A DNA stretch of 64,000 bases from DATAUD01 sp036501665 (GCA_036501665.1 DASXZW010000085.1:1-64000); one strand, 5' to 3'. Counted from the first letter of the stretch, positions 32,365-41,613 are shown. Numbers and translations are program-made. Notes: generated by a model from the letters alone, not told the origin.

Positions 32365-34118
32365 CAGGAACCTTTCGGCCACGCCGGAGACTTTGAGTCC
32401 TCGATCAGCGACTTGAGGTGTTCCTCGGTTTGGGTGACGCGGAGAACTTCTTCAATGGTTGTCCTGGTTTCGATGACTTTTTTCCAGCCATCGTCGCGGA
32501 GAGTGTGCATGCCGTTTTCAATTCCCTTTTGAGCAATGACCGAGGCGGTGGCGCGGTTCAGGATGAGCGAGCGGAGCTCTTCATCAATGAACAACAATTC
32601 GTAAATTCCCTGCCGACCCTGGTATCCGAATTGCCGGCATTCCTCGCAACCTGCGCCTTTGCAGAACCTCGTGGTTGCAATCTGGTCTTCTGGAAAACCG
32701 ATGCGTTTCAAGTAAGGTAACTCCATCTTTTGCTCGGTTTTGCATTTTGGGCAAATGGTTCGCACTAGGCGTTGCGCCAGCACGGCTTCGACTGAGGAAG
32801 CCACGAGGAACGGCTCGATGCCCATGTCGATCAAGCGCGTAAAAGCGCTGGGGGCGTCGTTGGTGTGGAGTGTGCTGAACACCAAGTGACCGGTGAGCGC
32901 GGCGCGGATGGCGATTTCCGCCGTCTCAAGGTCGCGAATTTCCCCGACCATGATGACGTTCGGGTCCTGCCGCAAAATGTGCCGCAGCCCCATTGCGAAA
33001 GTCAGCCCAATGTCCGACCGGACGGCGATCTGGTTGATTCCCTTGAGTTCATACTCCACCGGCTCTTCGATGGTGATGATTCGTTTCGTCACCGAATTGA
33101 TCGTGCTCAGAAACGCGTAGAGCGAGGTCGATTTGCCGGAACCGGTCGGGCCCGTCACTAGGAAAATGCCGTGCGGCTTGATGATGATTTCGCGGATGCG
33201 GGATTCCTCCTGCATCGCGAATCCGAGCTTGTCCAGGCTGAGGAAAATTTTACCGCGAGTCAACAATCGCAACGAGACGCTTTCGCCGTACACCGTCGGC
33301 ACGGTTGAAACGCGAATGTCGATTTCCTCGCCCTTGATGCGGACGTTGATGCGGCCGTCCTGCGGAAGGCGTTTCTCGGCAATGTTCATGCCGGACATGA
33401 CTTTGATGCGCGAAATCAGCGAAGCCTGGAAGCGCTTCAATTGCGGCGGCATTGGCGTCTGGTGCAGAATGCCGTCGATGCGGTAGCGGATGCGCAATTC
33501 GTCTTCGGCGGGTTCAAAATGAATGTCCGTCGCGCGGTCTTTGTAGGCTTCCCAAATAATCTGATTGACGAAGCGGATGACGCTGGCTTCCTGGTTGTCC
33601 TCGGTGATTTCCTTGTCTTCAGCCAGGACGTCGAGGTCGTCGTCGTCCTTGGAAATCTCATCGAGCGTTTCAGCGCCGACGCCGTAAAACTTTTTGAGCG
33701 ATTTCTCAATTTCCGCGCGCGGAGTCAACGCGAACTGGACTGGCACGCGGGCATCGAACTGAACGGCCCCGAGCATTGCGGCATCGAACGGATTGCTGAC
33801 AACGACGTGGAGTTGGCCGTCCTTGAGGGCGATCGGAAGAACGAAATATTGGAACGCGACCTTGGTGGAAATTTTCTTGCGCGCTTCGGGGGAAACTTCG
33901 GTCTTGGAGAGTTCGACGTACGGCCAGCCCAGGGCTTTGGCCAATTCCTGCAAAAATACGTCTTCAGTATTGCCTTTTTCTCGCGCGATGAATGAAAGCA
34001 GGGTTTCCTGCGAGCCTCCTTCCACGGCGACACGCCAGGCCTTGTTCCAGTCGTCAAACTGGCGCGGGGTGGCCAGGTTGTTCCTGTCCAGCAATGTTTT
34101 AATTGAGGCGATGGCCAT
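32364..34118 (-). CDS. gspE: GspE/PilB-family secretion ATPase
   Basis: A 584-residue ATPase of the type II secretion/type IV pilus family. It has an N-terminal MshEN-type domain (about residues 20-160), the Walker A motif GPTGSGKST near residue 330, the Asp box TIEEPVEYEL, Walker B region VIMVGEIRDLETAEIAIRAA, the His box GHLVFSTLHTNDA, and a zinc-binding tetracysteine module (CPKC then CKGAGCEEC). It powers pseudopilus or pilus assembly from the cytoplasmic face. The ATG at 34118 was preferred to a TTG nine codons upstream. First gene of the operon. Confidence 0.93.
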   Translation of the reverse strand: MAIASIKTLLDRNNLATPRQFDDWNKAWRVAVEGGSQETLLSFIAREKGNTEDVFLQELAKALGWPYVELSKTEVSPEARKKISTKVAFQYFVLPIALKDGQLHVVVSNPFDAAMLGAVQFDARVPVQFALTPRAEIEKSLKKFYGVGAETLDEISKDDDDLDVLAEDKEITEDNQEASVIRFVNQIIWEAYKDRATDIHFEPAEDELRIRYRIDGILHQTPMPPQLKRFQASLISRIKVMSGMNIAEKRLPQDGRINVRIKGEEIDIRVSTVPTVYGESVSLRLLTRGKIFLSLDKLGFAMQEESRIREIIIKPHGIFLVTGPTGSGKSTSLYAFLSTINSVTKRIITIEEPVEYELKGINQIAVRSDIGLTFAMGLRHILRQDPNVIMVGEIRDLETAEIAIRAALTGHLVFSTLHTNDAPSAFTRLIDMGIEPFLVASSVEAVLAQRLVRTICPKCKTEQKMELPYLKRIGFPEDQIATTRFCKGAGCEECRQFGYQGRQGIYELLFIDEELRSLILNRATASVIAQKGIENGMHTLRDDGWKKVIETRTTIEEVLRVTQTEEHLKSLIEDSKSPAWPKGS

Positions 34119-34225
34119 AATCAGCGTTGCACAGTCTTTGAACAAAGGAGGATAGGAAAAGTTTCGCCAAGGTCAAAGGATTTACAGGAAGACTATTGGT
34201 GTTGTCTGGTTTCCCTTTTGTTCCC

Positions 34226-34311
34226 TCTTAATCATAATCGTAATCTTAATCTTAATCCTGATCTCTTCGGGGCCGGAAGATTAGGATTATGATTACGATT
34301 AAGATTAGGAA
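34226..34311. repeat. GATTA-type hexamer repeat arranged as an inverted repeat
   Basis: A left arm of TAATC-type hexamers (34226-34260) is answered by a right arm of GATTA-type hexamers (34278-34311), separated by a GC-rich 17-base centre. The arms can pair over more than 25 positions with few mismatches. The same hexamer units occur singly at 25131-25160. It lies between gspE (upstream side) and the end of the alcohol dehydrogenase gene. Confidence 0.75.
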
Positions 34312-34321
34312 TCCAAGAAAA

Positions 34322-35341
34322 CTAATCGCCCATTGTCAGCACGACTCGGAAACGGGCTTTGCCGCTCATCATTCGGTCGTAGGCTTCGGCAACTCGTTCC
34401 AGCGGATAGACTTCATTCATGGAGCGAACGCCGCTGAGGACACTGAACTTTAGCGTGTCCTGCGAATCCGCCGCGGTGCCGGAATACCAGCCTTTTATCG
34501 CACGTTGAGCGTTGATCAGAACGATAGGCGATACTTGCATCGACTGATCCGCGCCGATGACGATGAGCGTCCCGTTCACTCCCAAACCCGCAATCGTCGC
34601 GCTCATTGCGTCGCCGTTGGTGACGGTGGCCAGGACGATTTTGGCTCCGCCCATTTTCGTCAACTCCACGGCAGGGTCTTGCGTCTGGCTGTCGATGTAG
34701 TCGTGCGCGCCCAATTTTCGGGCCAGCTCGGCTTTTTCTGAGCCACGGGCGATTCCGACGGTCCTGAAACCCATTTTCACCGCGTATTGAACTCCGAGAT
34801 GGCCAAGGCCGCCCAGGCCCAGCACGGCGACGAGATCACCGGCGCGGGCGCCTGAGTTGCGCAGGGCGTTGTAAGTTGTAATTCCCGCGCACATCAGCGG
34901 GCCGGCCTCGACGGGTGACAATTCTTCCGGGACCAAAGCCACCGCGATGGCAGGGGCAAGCATGTGGGTTGCATAACCGCCATCAAACGAAATCCCGGTG
35001 ATCTTAAGCGCCACTTTGCAGCCGATGAAATCGCCAGCACGGCAGGCATCGCAGTAACCGCAATGGCCTCCATGCCAGCCAATGCCGACGCGCTGGCCTA
35101 TTTTCCATTGGGTGGCTCTTTCACCGACGGCATCGACGACGCCGACGACTTCGTGGCCCGGCACACGTGGGTATTGGATGCCCGGCCAAAGGCCGCCCTT
35201 CACGAGCGAATCGCTGTGGCAAACGCCGCAGGCCTGGACTTTGATCCGAATCCATTCCGGTCCCGGCTCGGGCAACGGGCGTTCCACAAGTTCAAATGGA
35301 CTGTCCGGTTTGGCAATTTGCGCGACTCGCATCATGGGCAT
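34322..35341 (-). CDS. Zinc-dependent alcohol dehydrogenase
   Basis: A 339-residue medium-chain dehydrogenase. Catalytic zinc ligands appear in CGVCHSD and GHEVVG, structural zinc in CGYCDACRAGDFIGC, and the dinucleotide-binding motif in VLGLGGLGHLGV. The form is closest to bacterial alcohol dehydrogenases of the AdhP/cinnamyl-alcohol type that oxidise primary alcohols or reduce aldehydes. Starts at 35341 or three codons later are both possible (MPMM). It stands alone, transcribed away from a 300-base region with REP elements. Confidence 0.88.
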   Translation of the reverse strand: MPMMRVAQIAKPDSPFELVERPLPEPGPEWIRIKVQACGVCHSDSLVKGGLWPGIQYPRVPGHEVVGVVDAVGERATQWKIGQRVGIGWHGGHCGYCDACRAGDFIGCKVALKITGISFDGGYATHMLAPAIAVALVPEELSPVEAGPLMCAGITTYNALRNSGARAGDLVAVLGLGGLGHLGVQYAVKMGFRTVGIARGSEKAELARKLGAHDYIDSQTQDPAVELTKMGGAKIVLATVTNGDAMSATIAGLGVNGTLIVIGADQSMQVSPIVLINAQRAIKGWYSGTAADSQDTLKFSVLSGVRSMNEVYPLERVAEAYDRMMSGKARFRVVLTMGD

Positions 35342-35506
35342 AAAATTCCTTTCGCATGAGATTCCTCAGTTATAGCAACCCTGCGTCCACAACCATGTCG
35401 CTTGCTTTTGGCAAAATCAAGAAGTGTCAGGGCAGGCGCATGTGAAAAATGCACCTTATTGAAAATCGACGCCCGATGTATAGTATTGACATATGAAGAT
35501 AGCCCA

Positions 35507-35561
35507 GCATCGCGAGCGATGCATCCTACCTCCGCGGGCGCCTCGGCGAGGCGCCCCTACC
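35507..35561. repeat. Pair of adjacent REP-type hairpins (second is family A variant)
   Basis: The first hairpin has arms GCATCGC and GCGATGC around GA (35507-35522) followed by CCTACC; the second has arms GGGCGCCT and AGGCGCCC around CGGCG (35537-35558) followed by CTACC. Both carry GTAG on the opposite strand immediately before the stem. Two different hairpins in one tandem unit resemble a BIME-like arrangement. They lie in the 300-base gap between the divergent dehydrogenase and kinase genes, where nothing else is seen. Confidence 0.75.
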
Positions 35562-35642
35562 TCTAAAATTGGGTGAAGGAGTGTGGACATTGGGCGCGGA
35601 CTTCCCTAAGCTCCGCCACTAAAACTTCTATCAAATATTGAA

Positions 35643-36542
35643 ATGAGTGTGCTCATCGTCGGTTCCACGGCTCTGGATTCCATTAAAACTCCCAATGCCC
35701 ATAACCCGCGTCTGCTCGGCGGTTCGGCCAGCCATGCGGCGGTCGCGGCGAGCTTTTTTTCGCCGGTCAAGCTGATCGGCGTTGTCGGCGAAGATTTTCC
35801 CAAGCCATATATCGAGCTTTACCGCAAACATAAAATTGACCTGGAAGGGCTCCAGATCGTTCCCGGCAAGACGTTTCACTGGTCGGGTGAATACGAAGTC
35901 AACATGAATAATCGCCGGACGCTGTTGACTGAGCTGGGGGTGTTTGAAACGTTCACGCCGTTGCTGCCCAAAAATGCAAGGAAAGTGCCGTTTGTCCTGC
36001 TGGCCAACATTGCTCCCGGCCTCCAGCTCCATGTGTTGAACCAGATGCAGCGCCCGAAATTCGTCGTCGCCGACACCATGGATTTGTGGCTCAACATCGC
36101 GCTGCCTGATTTGTTGAAGTTGCTCAAGCGCGTGGATGGGTTTGTTTTGAATGAGAGCGAAGCGCGCCAACTGACCCAGGAAGACAACCTCGTTCGCGCT
36201 GCCAAGAAAATTCACAAACTCGGGCCGAAACACGTCATCGTCAAAAAAGGCGAGCACGGCGCAATCCTTTCGGATCGCAACGGAATGTTCGTCGCTCCGG
36301 CGTTTCCTCTCGACGACGTTGTCGACCCAACTGGCGCGGGCGATTCTTTTGTAGGCGGTATGATGGGTTATCTGGCGACTGCCAAGGGGCCTGTCGAACG
36401 CAACCTTCGCCGCGCGATGGTGTATGGAAGTGTTGTGGCTTCATTTTGCTGTGAGGATTTTGGTTTGAAACGGACGACGCGCGCGACTCGCGCCGCTATT
36501 GATAAACGGGTGAAGGACCTCGAAAAATTGACCCGATTTTGA
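35643..36542 (+). CDS. PfkB-family carbohydrate kinase
   Basis: A 299-residue kinase of ribokinase fold. It begins MSVLIVGSTALDSIKTPNAH and has LLGGSASHAAVAASFFSPVK for substrate recognition, FVLNESEARQLTQ, and the catalytic block DPTGAGDSFVGGMMGYLA with the Asp base and anion hole. The length matches ribokinase and adenosine kinase. The substrate is not clear; bacterial members of this branch phosphorylate sugars or nucleosides. This is the third PfkB-type kinase in the window, and the three differ enough to be separate subfamilies. Confidence 0.87.
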   Translation: MSVLIVGSTALDSIKTPNAHNPRLLGGSASHAAVAASFFSPVKLIGVVGEDFPKPYIELYRKHKIDLEGLQIVPGKTFHWSGEYEVNMNNRRTLLTELGVFETFTPLLPKNARKVPFVLLANIAPGLQLHVLNQMQRPKFVVADTMDLWLNIALPDLLKLLKRVDGFVLNESEARQLTQEDNLVRAAKKIHKLGPKHVIVKKGEHGAILSDRNGMFVAPAFPLDDVVDPTGAGDSFVGGMMGYLATAKGPVERNLRRAMVYGSVVASFCCEDFGLKRTTRATRAAIDKRVKDLEKLTRF

Positions 36543-36628
36543 GCGAGAATTCCTCGGTTTTAAGATTGAACATTTCGAGGCGTTTCGTAACATTGCCGAG
36601 ATTTATCGGCGTCGTCCGATAACAACCA

Positions 36629-38128
36629 ATGCATCGGCGCAATCGCCTTAAGTCCGTCAGACGTAAGATCGGTTTCTTTTCAGGAGCCGTGTCGCTTGGC
36701 CTCCTGATGCCCGTTTCGTCCTATGCTGCTCCTCAAAGCAGCGGAGTCGCCGCCCCTCCTTTTTACCAAACAGCGGGATTTTACTGGTTGTGCGGCGGCG
36801 GGGTGATTGCAGCGATGGCGGTGGGTTGGCAATTGGTTGTACGCTGGCGGCGGCGCGCCAAGCGCCTGCGCGACGAGGAGATTTTCCGGCTGGTCGATCA
36901 ATGGACAAAAAGCCTTCAGCAGGAGGTTGCGGAACGCAAACAGGCCCAGCGCGCCTTGCAGGAAAGCCAGGATTGGATCATGCGCCAGGAACGATTGGCC
37001 GCAGCAGGCCAACTGGCCGCCGGGTTGGCCCATGAATTCAACAACATCCTTACGGTTGTTCAAGGGCACGCTTTTCTACTGTTGAACAATCCCGCACTCG
37101 ACGAGGAGTCGCTCAAATCGGTCAATCACATCAATGACGGCGTGGAGCGGACGTCACGGTTGATCCGGCAGATGCTGGCGCTGAGCCGAAAACAAATGAT
37201 GATGCGCAAGCCTTTGGACATGCAGGAAAACCTCGATCAGACCGCGGAGATGTTGAACCGGGTATTGAGCGAGCAGGTCACGCTTAAGTTTGAGATTGCG
37301 CCGAAGTTGCCGCCCATTTTGGCCGACGCGGAGATGTTTCAGCAGATCATTTTAAACCTTGTTGTAAACGCGCGCGACGCAATGAGCAGCGGCGGGCGTT
37401 TGACTATCCGCGCAGATGAGGCAAAGTTTAGTGCGAGCGATTTGCCCCCCAAGTCGAATCGCAAGCCGGGGAGGTTCGTGCGTTTAAGCGTTGCCGATAC
37501 GGGATCAGGAATGGATACGAACATTATCAGTCATTTATTTGAGCCGTTTTTTACGACCAAGGATGTCGGCAAAGGGACGGGACTTGGCCTGGCGACGGTT
37601 CACGGGATGGTCAACCAGCATGAAGGCTGGATTGAAGTGCAAAGCGAGATCGGCAAAGGCACCTGTTTTGACATTTACTTTCCCGTCGCCGAGGAGGCCC
37701 CGCGAAAGGAGTCGGTTCACACGGACACAAACGCGATTCGCGGCGGAAAAGAAACTATTTTGGTGGTCGAAGACCAGGAAACATTGCGGCAATTGGTGCG
37801 GGAAGTTTTGCAAAACCATGGTTATCAGGTTCTCGAAGCGCCGACTGGCGCGCAAGCCTATGAGCTTTGGGAGAAGTCGCATTCAAAGGTCGATTTGTTG
37901 TTGATGGATATTTCCACACACCAGGACGATGCCGGGGCGCGAATGGCCAATCGCTTCTGGAAGGACAGCCCGCGCCTGCCGGTCATCTTCATCTACGATA
38001 ACAATCGGGATGTAGGCCAGGAGCATGGGAACCAGCCCGTAACTTATCTCTCCAAACCGTACGGACCCGCGCAACTCATCAGGGCGGTCCGCGAGGCGTT
38101 GGATGCCGTGATCGCGCATACGCCGTAA
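36629..38128 (+). CDS. Hybrid sensor histidine kinase with a degenerate receiver
   Basis: A 499-residue kinase. It starts with a short signal-like segment, then one membrane helix (FYWLCGGGVIAAMAVGWQLV, residues about 51-70) and a coiled-coil linker. The dimerisation domain has His about 135 in LAHEFNNILT; the ATPase domain has NARDAM, DTGSGM and GTGLGLAT. The receiver (about 375-495) keeps an acidic start (VVEDQE) and LLLMDIS Asp, but the Thr/Ser switch position reads FIYDNN and the MP after the Asp is replaced by THQDD. The PPFYQTAGFYWL region resembles the end of large propeller sensors, so the sensory part may have been lost. The second kinase follows after 7 bases. Confidence 0.85.
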   Translation: MHRRNRLKSVRRKIGFFSGAVSLGLLMPVSSYAAPQSSGVAAPPFYQTAGFYWLCGGGVIAAMAVGWQLVVRWRRRAKRLRDEEIFRLVDQWTKSLQQEVAERKQAQRALQESQDWIMRQERLAAAGQLAAGLAHEFNNILTVVQGHAFLLLNNPALDEESLKSVNHINDGVERTSRLIRQMLALSRKQMMMRKPLDMQENLDQTAEMLNRVLSEQVTLKFEIAPKLPPILADAEMFQQIILNLVVNARDAMSSGGRLTIRADEAKFSASDLPPKSNRKPGRFVRLSVADTGSGMDTNIISHLFEPFFTTKDVGKGTGLGLATVHGMVNQHEGWIEVQSEIGKGTCFDIYFPVAEEAPRKESVHTDTNAIRGGKETILVVEDQETLRQLVREVLQNHGYQVLEAPTGAQAYELWEKSHSKVDLLLMDISTHQDDAGARMANRFWKDSPRLPVIFIYDNNRDVGQEHGNQPVTYLSKPYGPAQLIRAVREALDAVIAHTP

Positions 38129-38135
38129 AATTAAA

Positions 38136-39656
38136 ATGAATCAATCGGAAAGAATCCAACAGCTCGCGGCCTTTCCGCAGACCAATCCCAATCCCGTCAT
38201 GGCGTTTGCAGCGGACGGGGTGATGACTTACAGCAATGACGCCGCGCAAAAACTTGCCGCTTCGCTGGACGCGGACTCGCCGAGCGGGATTCTTCCACAG
38301 GACATCAAAACAATCGTTGCGGAATGCCTGTTGACCGGTGAAAACGTCACAAACCTTCAGACGGTCGTGCGGAAGCGGACGATTTCATGGTCATTTATTC
38401 CAGTTCCTGAGGGCCAGGTGGTTCATTGCTACGCGAATGACATCACTAACCGGCTGAATCTTGAGGCGCAGCTTCGTTATTCCGTCAAAATGGAGGCTGT
38501 GGGGCAATTGGCAGCCGGCGTGGCGCACGATTTCAATAATATTTTGACAATCATTCAGGGTCACGCGGATTTGCTGTTGCAAGGCCCCGATTCTCGCGAG
38601 GAGAAGGCGAAGGCTGTCAGCTCAATCGCCTCCGCAGCCGAGCGGGCCGGCAAGCTTATCAAACAATTGCTTGTTTTCAGCCGCAAACAGGTCATGCGGC
38701 AACGCGCGCTTCAACTCAATGAAGTCGCGCAAAACCTAGTCCCAATGTTGCGTGGGTTGCTGGGGGACACGGTTAACTTGCAATTCATTCCCGCCCCGAA
38801 TTTGCCGCCTCTGTCCGCTGACCTGGGGATGCTGGAGCAAGTGCTGGTGAACCTTGTTCTCAATGCGCGGGACGCAATGCCGCGCGGCGGACGGCTCACA
38901 ATTACCACTTCGCAACAGACTTTGGAACCGGTTGCAACGGTGCTGAATCCAGAAGCGCGCCCCGGCGAATTTGTTTGCCTGTCGGTCGCTGACACGGGCT
39001 GCGGGATGACCCAGACGACATTGGGCCATTTGTTCGAACCCTTTTTCACCACAAAAGAACCGGGCAAAGGCACCGGTCTGGGTCTGGCGACGGTTTACGG
39101 CATTGTCAAACAACACCAGGGGTGGATCATTGTTGACAGTCAGTTGGATGCGGGTTCGACATTCACGATTTTTCTTCCACCGGCTCCGAAGCCAGCCGCC
39201 CCCGCCGCCCCACAACCTGCGGCGACATCGGCAAGGGAATCAATGCCGCGCGGCAATGAAACGATCCTGGTGGTGGAAGACGAACCGGCGTTGCGCGATT
39301 TAGTGGTCAGCATTCTCCAAATTTGCGGGTATCGAACTTATGAGGCGGAGACGGGCGTCGCGGCGCTGCGGGTTTGGGAACAACACAAGGCCGAGATTGA
39401 TTTGCTGTTGACAGACATGGTGATGCCGGAAGGTGTTTCGGGACGTCAACTCGCGGAGAAGTTGCAAGCCGACGATCCCAGCCTCAAAGTCATTTACACC
39501 AGTGGTTACAGTCCGGGCATGGCGGGCAAGGACATTGCGCTTTTGGAAGGTTTTAATTTTTTGGCAAAGCCGTATCCGCCAAGCCGCCTGGCCCTTGTCG
39601 TGCGGGAGTGTCTTGATGGCAAGCGTCCAAGCGCGGCGAAATCGAAGGATGTATAA
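38136..39656 (+). CDS. Hybrid histidine kinase, PAS-HisKA-HATPase-REC
   Basis: A 506-residue soluble hybrid kinase. Residues about 12-105 form a PAS-like sensory domain (NPVMAFAADGVMTYSNDAAQ), the dimerisation domain has His about 131 in VAHDFNNILTIIQGHADLLL, the ATPase domain carries NARDAM, DTGCGM and GTGLGLATVYG, and after a Pro/Ala linker a complete receiver follows (VVEDEPALRD, LLLTDMVMPEG with phosphoacceptor Asp, VIYTSGYS, NFLAKPY). No membrane segment is found. It follows the previous kinase by 7 bases and shares its phospho-acceptor layout, which suggests the two act together or arose by duplication. No response regulator with a DNA-binding domain lies nearby. Confidence 0.9.
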   Translation: MNQSERIQQLAAFPQTNPNPVMAFAADGVMTYSNDAAQKLAASLDADSPSGILPQDIKTIVAECLLTGENVTNLQTVVRKRTISWSFIPVPEGQVVHCYANDITNRLNLEAQLRYSVKMEAVGQLAAGVAHDFNNILTIIQGHADLLLQGPDSREEKAKAVSSIASAAERAGKLIKQLLVFSRKQVMRQRALQLNEVAQNLVPMLRGLLGDTVNLQFIPAPNLPPLSADLGMLEQVLVNLVLNARDAMPRGGRLTITTSQQTLEPVATVLNPEARPGEFVCLSVADTGCGMTQTTLGHLFEPFFTTKEPGKGTGLGLATVYGIVKQHQGWIIVDSQLDAGSTFTIFLPPAPKPAAPAAPQPAATSARESMPRGNETILVVEDEPALRDLVVSILQICGYRTYEAETGVAALRVWEQHKAEIDLLLTDMVMPEGVSGRQLAEKLQADDPSLKVIYTSGYSPGMAGKDIALLEGFNFLAKPYPPSRLALVVRECLDGKRPSAAKSKDV

Positions 39657-39746
39657 TGTTGCTTACGCCTTCTCACACGCGGACAAACCATTGAGATTCG
39701 ATTCCTCTATTTTATCTTTGACTGTAAGGGGCGGCCATCGGTGTTC

Positions 39747-39774
39747 GCGGACGCCTCGGCGAGGCGTCCCTACC
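39747..39774. repeat. REP-type hairpin, family A
   Basis: Same core as at 20050: arms GACGCCT/AGGCGTC around CGGCG followed by CCCTACC, with GTAG on the opposite strand. It lies between the second histidine kinase and hflX; the rest of this 212-base gap shows nothing. Confidence 0.8.
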
Positions 39775-39868
39775 TCAAAGTATAATTGTGTTTGTCCTGC
39801 TCTCGCCTGTTCCACTGGCGAAAATTGCTGGAGGTGTTACTGTGGCACAGAGTCAATTTGAATAATCA

Positions 39869-41173
39869 TTGAAAGCGCTCATCTCGACGACCAAGCGAAC
39901 CGAACGCGTCTTCCTCATCGGTTTGGAACTTAAATCCGGAGAAAGCTGGCAATTCCAGGAGTCGCTCGAAGAACTGGGCGAACTGGCCGCTACCGCAGGT
40001 GCCGCGGTGATCGGAACGGGAACACAAAAACTCGAAACTCCCGTTGCAGGCACGTTCATCGGATCCGGAAAGGCGGCGGAATTTGCGAAATTTTGCCGTG
40101 AAAATGACGTTGATACCGTTGTATTTGACGACGAGCTTTCACCCGCGCAAAGCCGCAACCTGGAAAAGATTTTTGGCTGCAAGGTGCTCGATCGGACGGC
40201 GTTGATTCTGGATATTTTCGCGCAACGCGCGCGCACACGCGAAGGAAAATTGCAGGTGGAATTGGCGCAATTGCAGCATTTGCTGCCGCGCCTGACCCGA
40301 TTTTGGGGCCATCTTTCGCGCCAGAGCGGCGGCATTGGAATGCGCGGCGGCGAGGGCGAATCGCAGTTGGAATCGGACCGCCGCCGGGTCCAGGAGCGGA
40401 TTGATAAAATCCAGGAGGAACTGGAAGCGGTCCGCAGGCATCGGGCGACTCAACGGAATGGCCGCCAGCGGAATCTTTGGCCGTTGGCCTCGATTGTCGG
40501 CTATACAAACGCCGGGAAGTCCACGCTGCTTAACGCGCTAACAGGCTCTGCCGTGCTGGCAGAGGACAAATTGTTCGCCACGCTGGATCCCACGACGAGG
40601 CGTCTGCATCTGCCGACGAATCAGAATGTATTTTTGACAGACACGGTCGGATTCATCCGCAAGCTGCCGCATGGATTGGTGGAAGCCTTCAAAGCGACGC
40701 TTGAGGAGGTTGTGCAGGCTGAATTGCTCCTGCACGTCGTGGACATCAGTCATCCGCAGGCCGCCGAGCAGATCAGCGCAGTCAATAATGTGCTTTCCGA
40801 GATCGGGGCCGCCGGCAAACCGACGATCATGGTCTTCAACAAAATCGACGCATTTGAAGGCAATGGTTTGCTTGACAAGTATCTTCATCAATATCCGAAT
40901 GCCGTCGCTGTTTCAGCAAAAACGGGCCACGGAATCCCGGAACTGATCGAGGAACTGGGAACGCAACTGCGGCCGATACGCGATTTTGTGGAACTGCGTG
41001 TGCCCCATGCTGATTCTGCGGTCATTGCGCGTCTGCACGAAGTCGCGCAGGTCACGGAGCGGGACTACGCGGGCAAATTCGCCCGGTTTCGGGCGCGCAT
41101 TCCGCCGCATTGCCGCGCTGAATTTGCTTCGTACATCCATGCAGCGCCAGAGGCTGGCAAACGCAGGAAATAG
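39869..41173 (+). CDS. hflX: Ribosome-associated GTPase HflX
   Basis: A 434-residue GTPase. The N-terminal HflX domain shows GTFIGSGKAAEFA and VFDDELSPAQSRNLEKIF, then IGMRGGEGESQLESDRRRVQ, followed by the G domain with G1 GYTNAGKST, G3 DTVGFIRKL and G4 NKID. HflX splits stalled or stress-arrested ribosomes. The only usable start is TTG at 39869, since an in-frame TAA lies just two codons upstream. It stands alone. Confidence 0.95.
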   Translation: MKALISTTKRTERVFLIGLELKSGESWQFQESLEELGELAATAGAAVIGTGTQKLETPVAGTFIGSGKAAEFAKFCRENDVDTVVFDDELSPAQSRNLEKIFGCKVLDRTALILDIFAQRARTREGKLQVELAQLQHLLPRLTRFWGHLSRQSGGIGMRGGEGESQLESDRRRVQERIDKIQEELEAVRRHRATQRNGRQRNLWPLASIVGYTNAGKSTLLNALTGSAVLAEDKLFATLDPTTRRLHLPTNQNVFLTDTVGFIRKLPHGLVEAFKATLEEVVQAELLLHVVDISHPQAAEQISAVNNVLSEIGAAGKPTIMVFNKIDAFEGNGLLDKYLHQYPNAVAVSAKTGHGIPELIEELGTQLRPIRDFVELRVPHADSAVIARLHEVAQVTERDYAGKFARFRARIPPHCRAEFASYIHAAPEAGKRRK

Positions 41174-41199
41174 GGTTGCGAAATTCCCACGCTGAAACG

Positions 41200-41613
41200 C
41201 TACAGTTTGGTTTGCCCCATACCGAGCAAGCGATCGAACTGGGCCTTGTTCAACGGGCTGACGGACAACCGTGAATTTCTGACAAGCAGGATATCTTTCA
41301 ATTGCGCGTCCGCCTTCACAGTGGCGAGCGTGACCGGTTTGTTTATATTTTTGACAGGAACAAGGTCCACGCAAACCCAATCGCCTTCGGCGGCAGTTGG
41401 ATCGGGATATGGGGCACGAGCGACTTTCGCCAGGCCAACAATTTCCTTCGCGTCGCCGCTATGGTAGAAGAAAACGAGGTCGCCCTCCTGCATTGAGCGA
41501 AGATTGTTCCGTGCCTGGAAATTGCGCACGCCGGTCCAGGCGGCGCGACCTTCCTTTACAAAGTCCGACCACGAATAGGATTCCGGTTCTTGTTTTACGA
41601 GCCAATAGTTCAT
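41200..41613 (-). CDS. EVE domain-containing protein
   Basis: A 137-residue protein of the EVE/PUA-like family: MNYWLVKQEPESYSWSDFVK, WTGVRNFQARNNLRSMQEGD, LVFFYHSGDAKEIVGLAKVA and a final SPLNKAQFDRLL block. EVE domains are thought to recognise modified bases in DNA or RNA; in bacteria they occur alone or fused to restriction enzymes. Here it overlaps the upstream methyltransferase by ATGA (41610-41613) and so is likely co-translated with it. Confidence 0.93.
   Translation of the reverse strand: MNYWLVKQEPESYSWSDFVKEGRAAWTGVRNFQARNNLRSMQEGDLVFFYHSGDAKEIVGLAKVARAPYPDPTAAEGDWVCVDLVPVKNINKPVTLATVKADAQLKDILLVRNSRLSVSPLNKAQFDRLLGMGQTKL

Noticed and set aside
34226..34311. CRISPR-like array
   Set aside because: The hexamer units are far too short and have no spacers; they form an inverted simple repeat.
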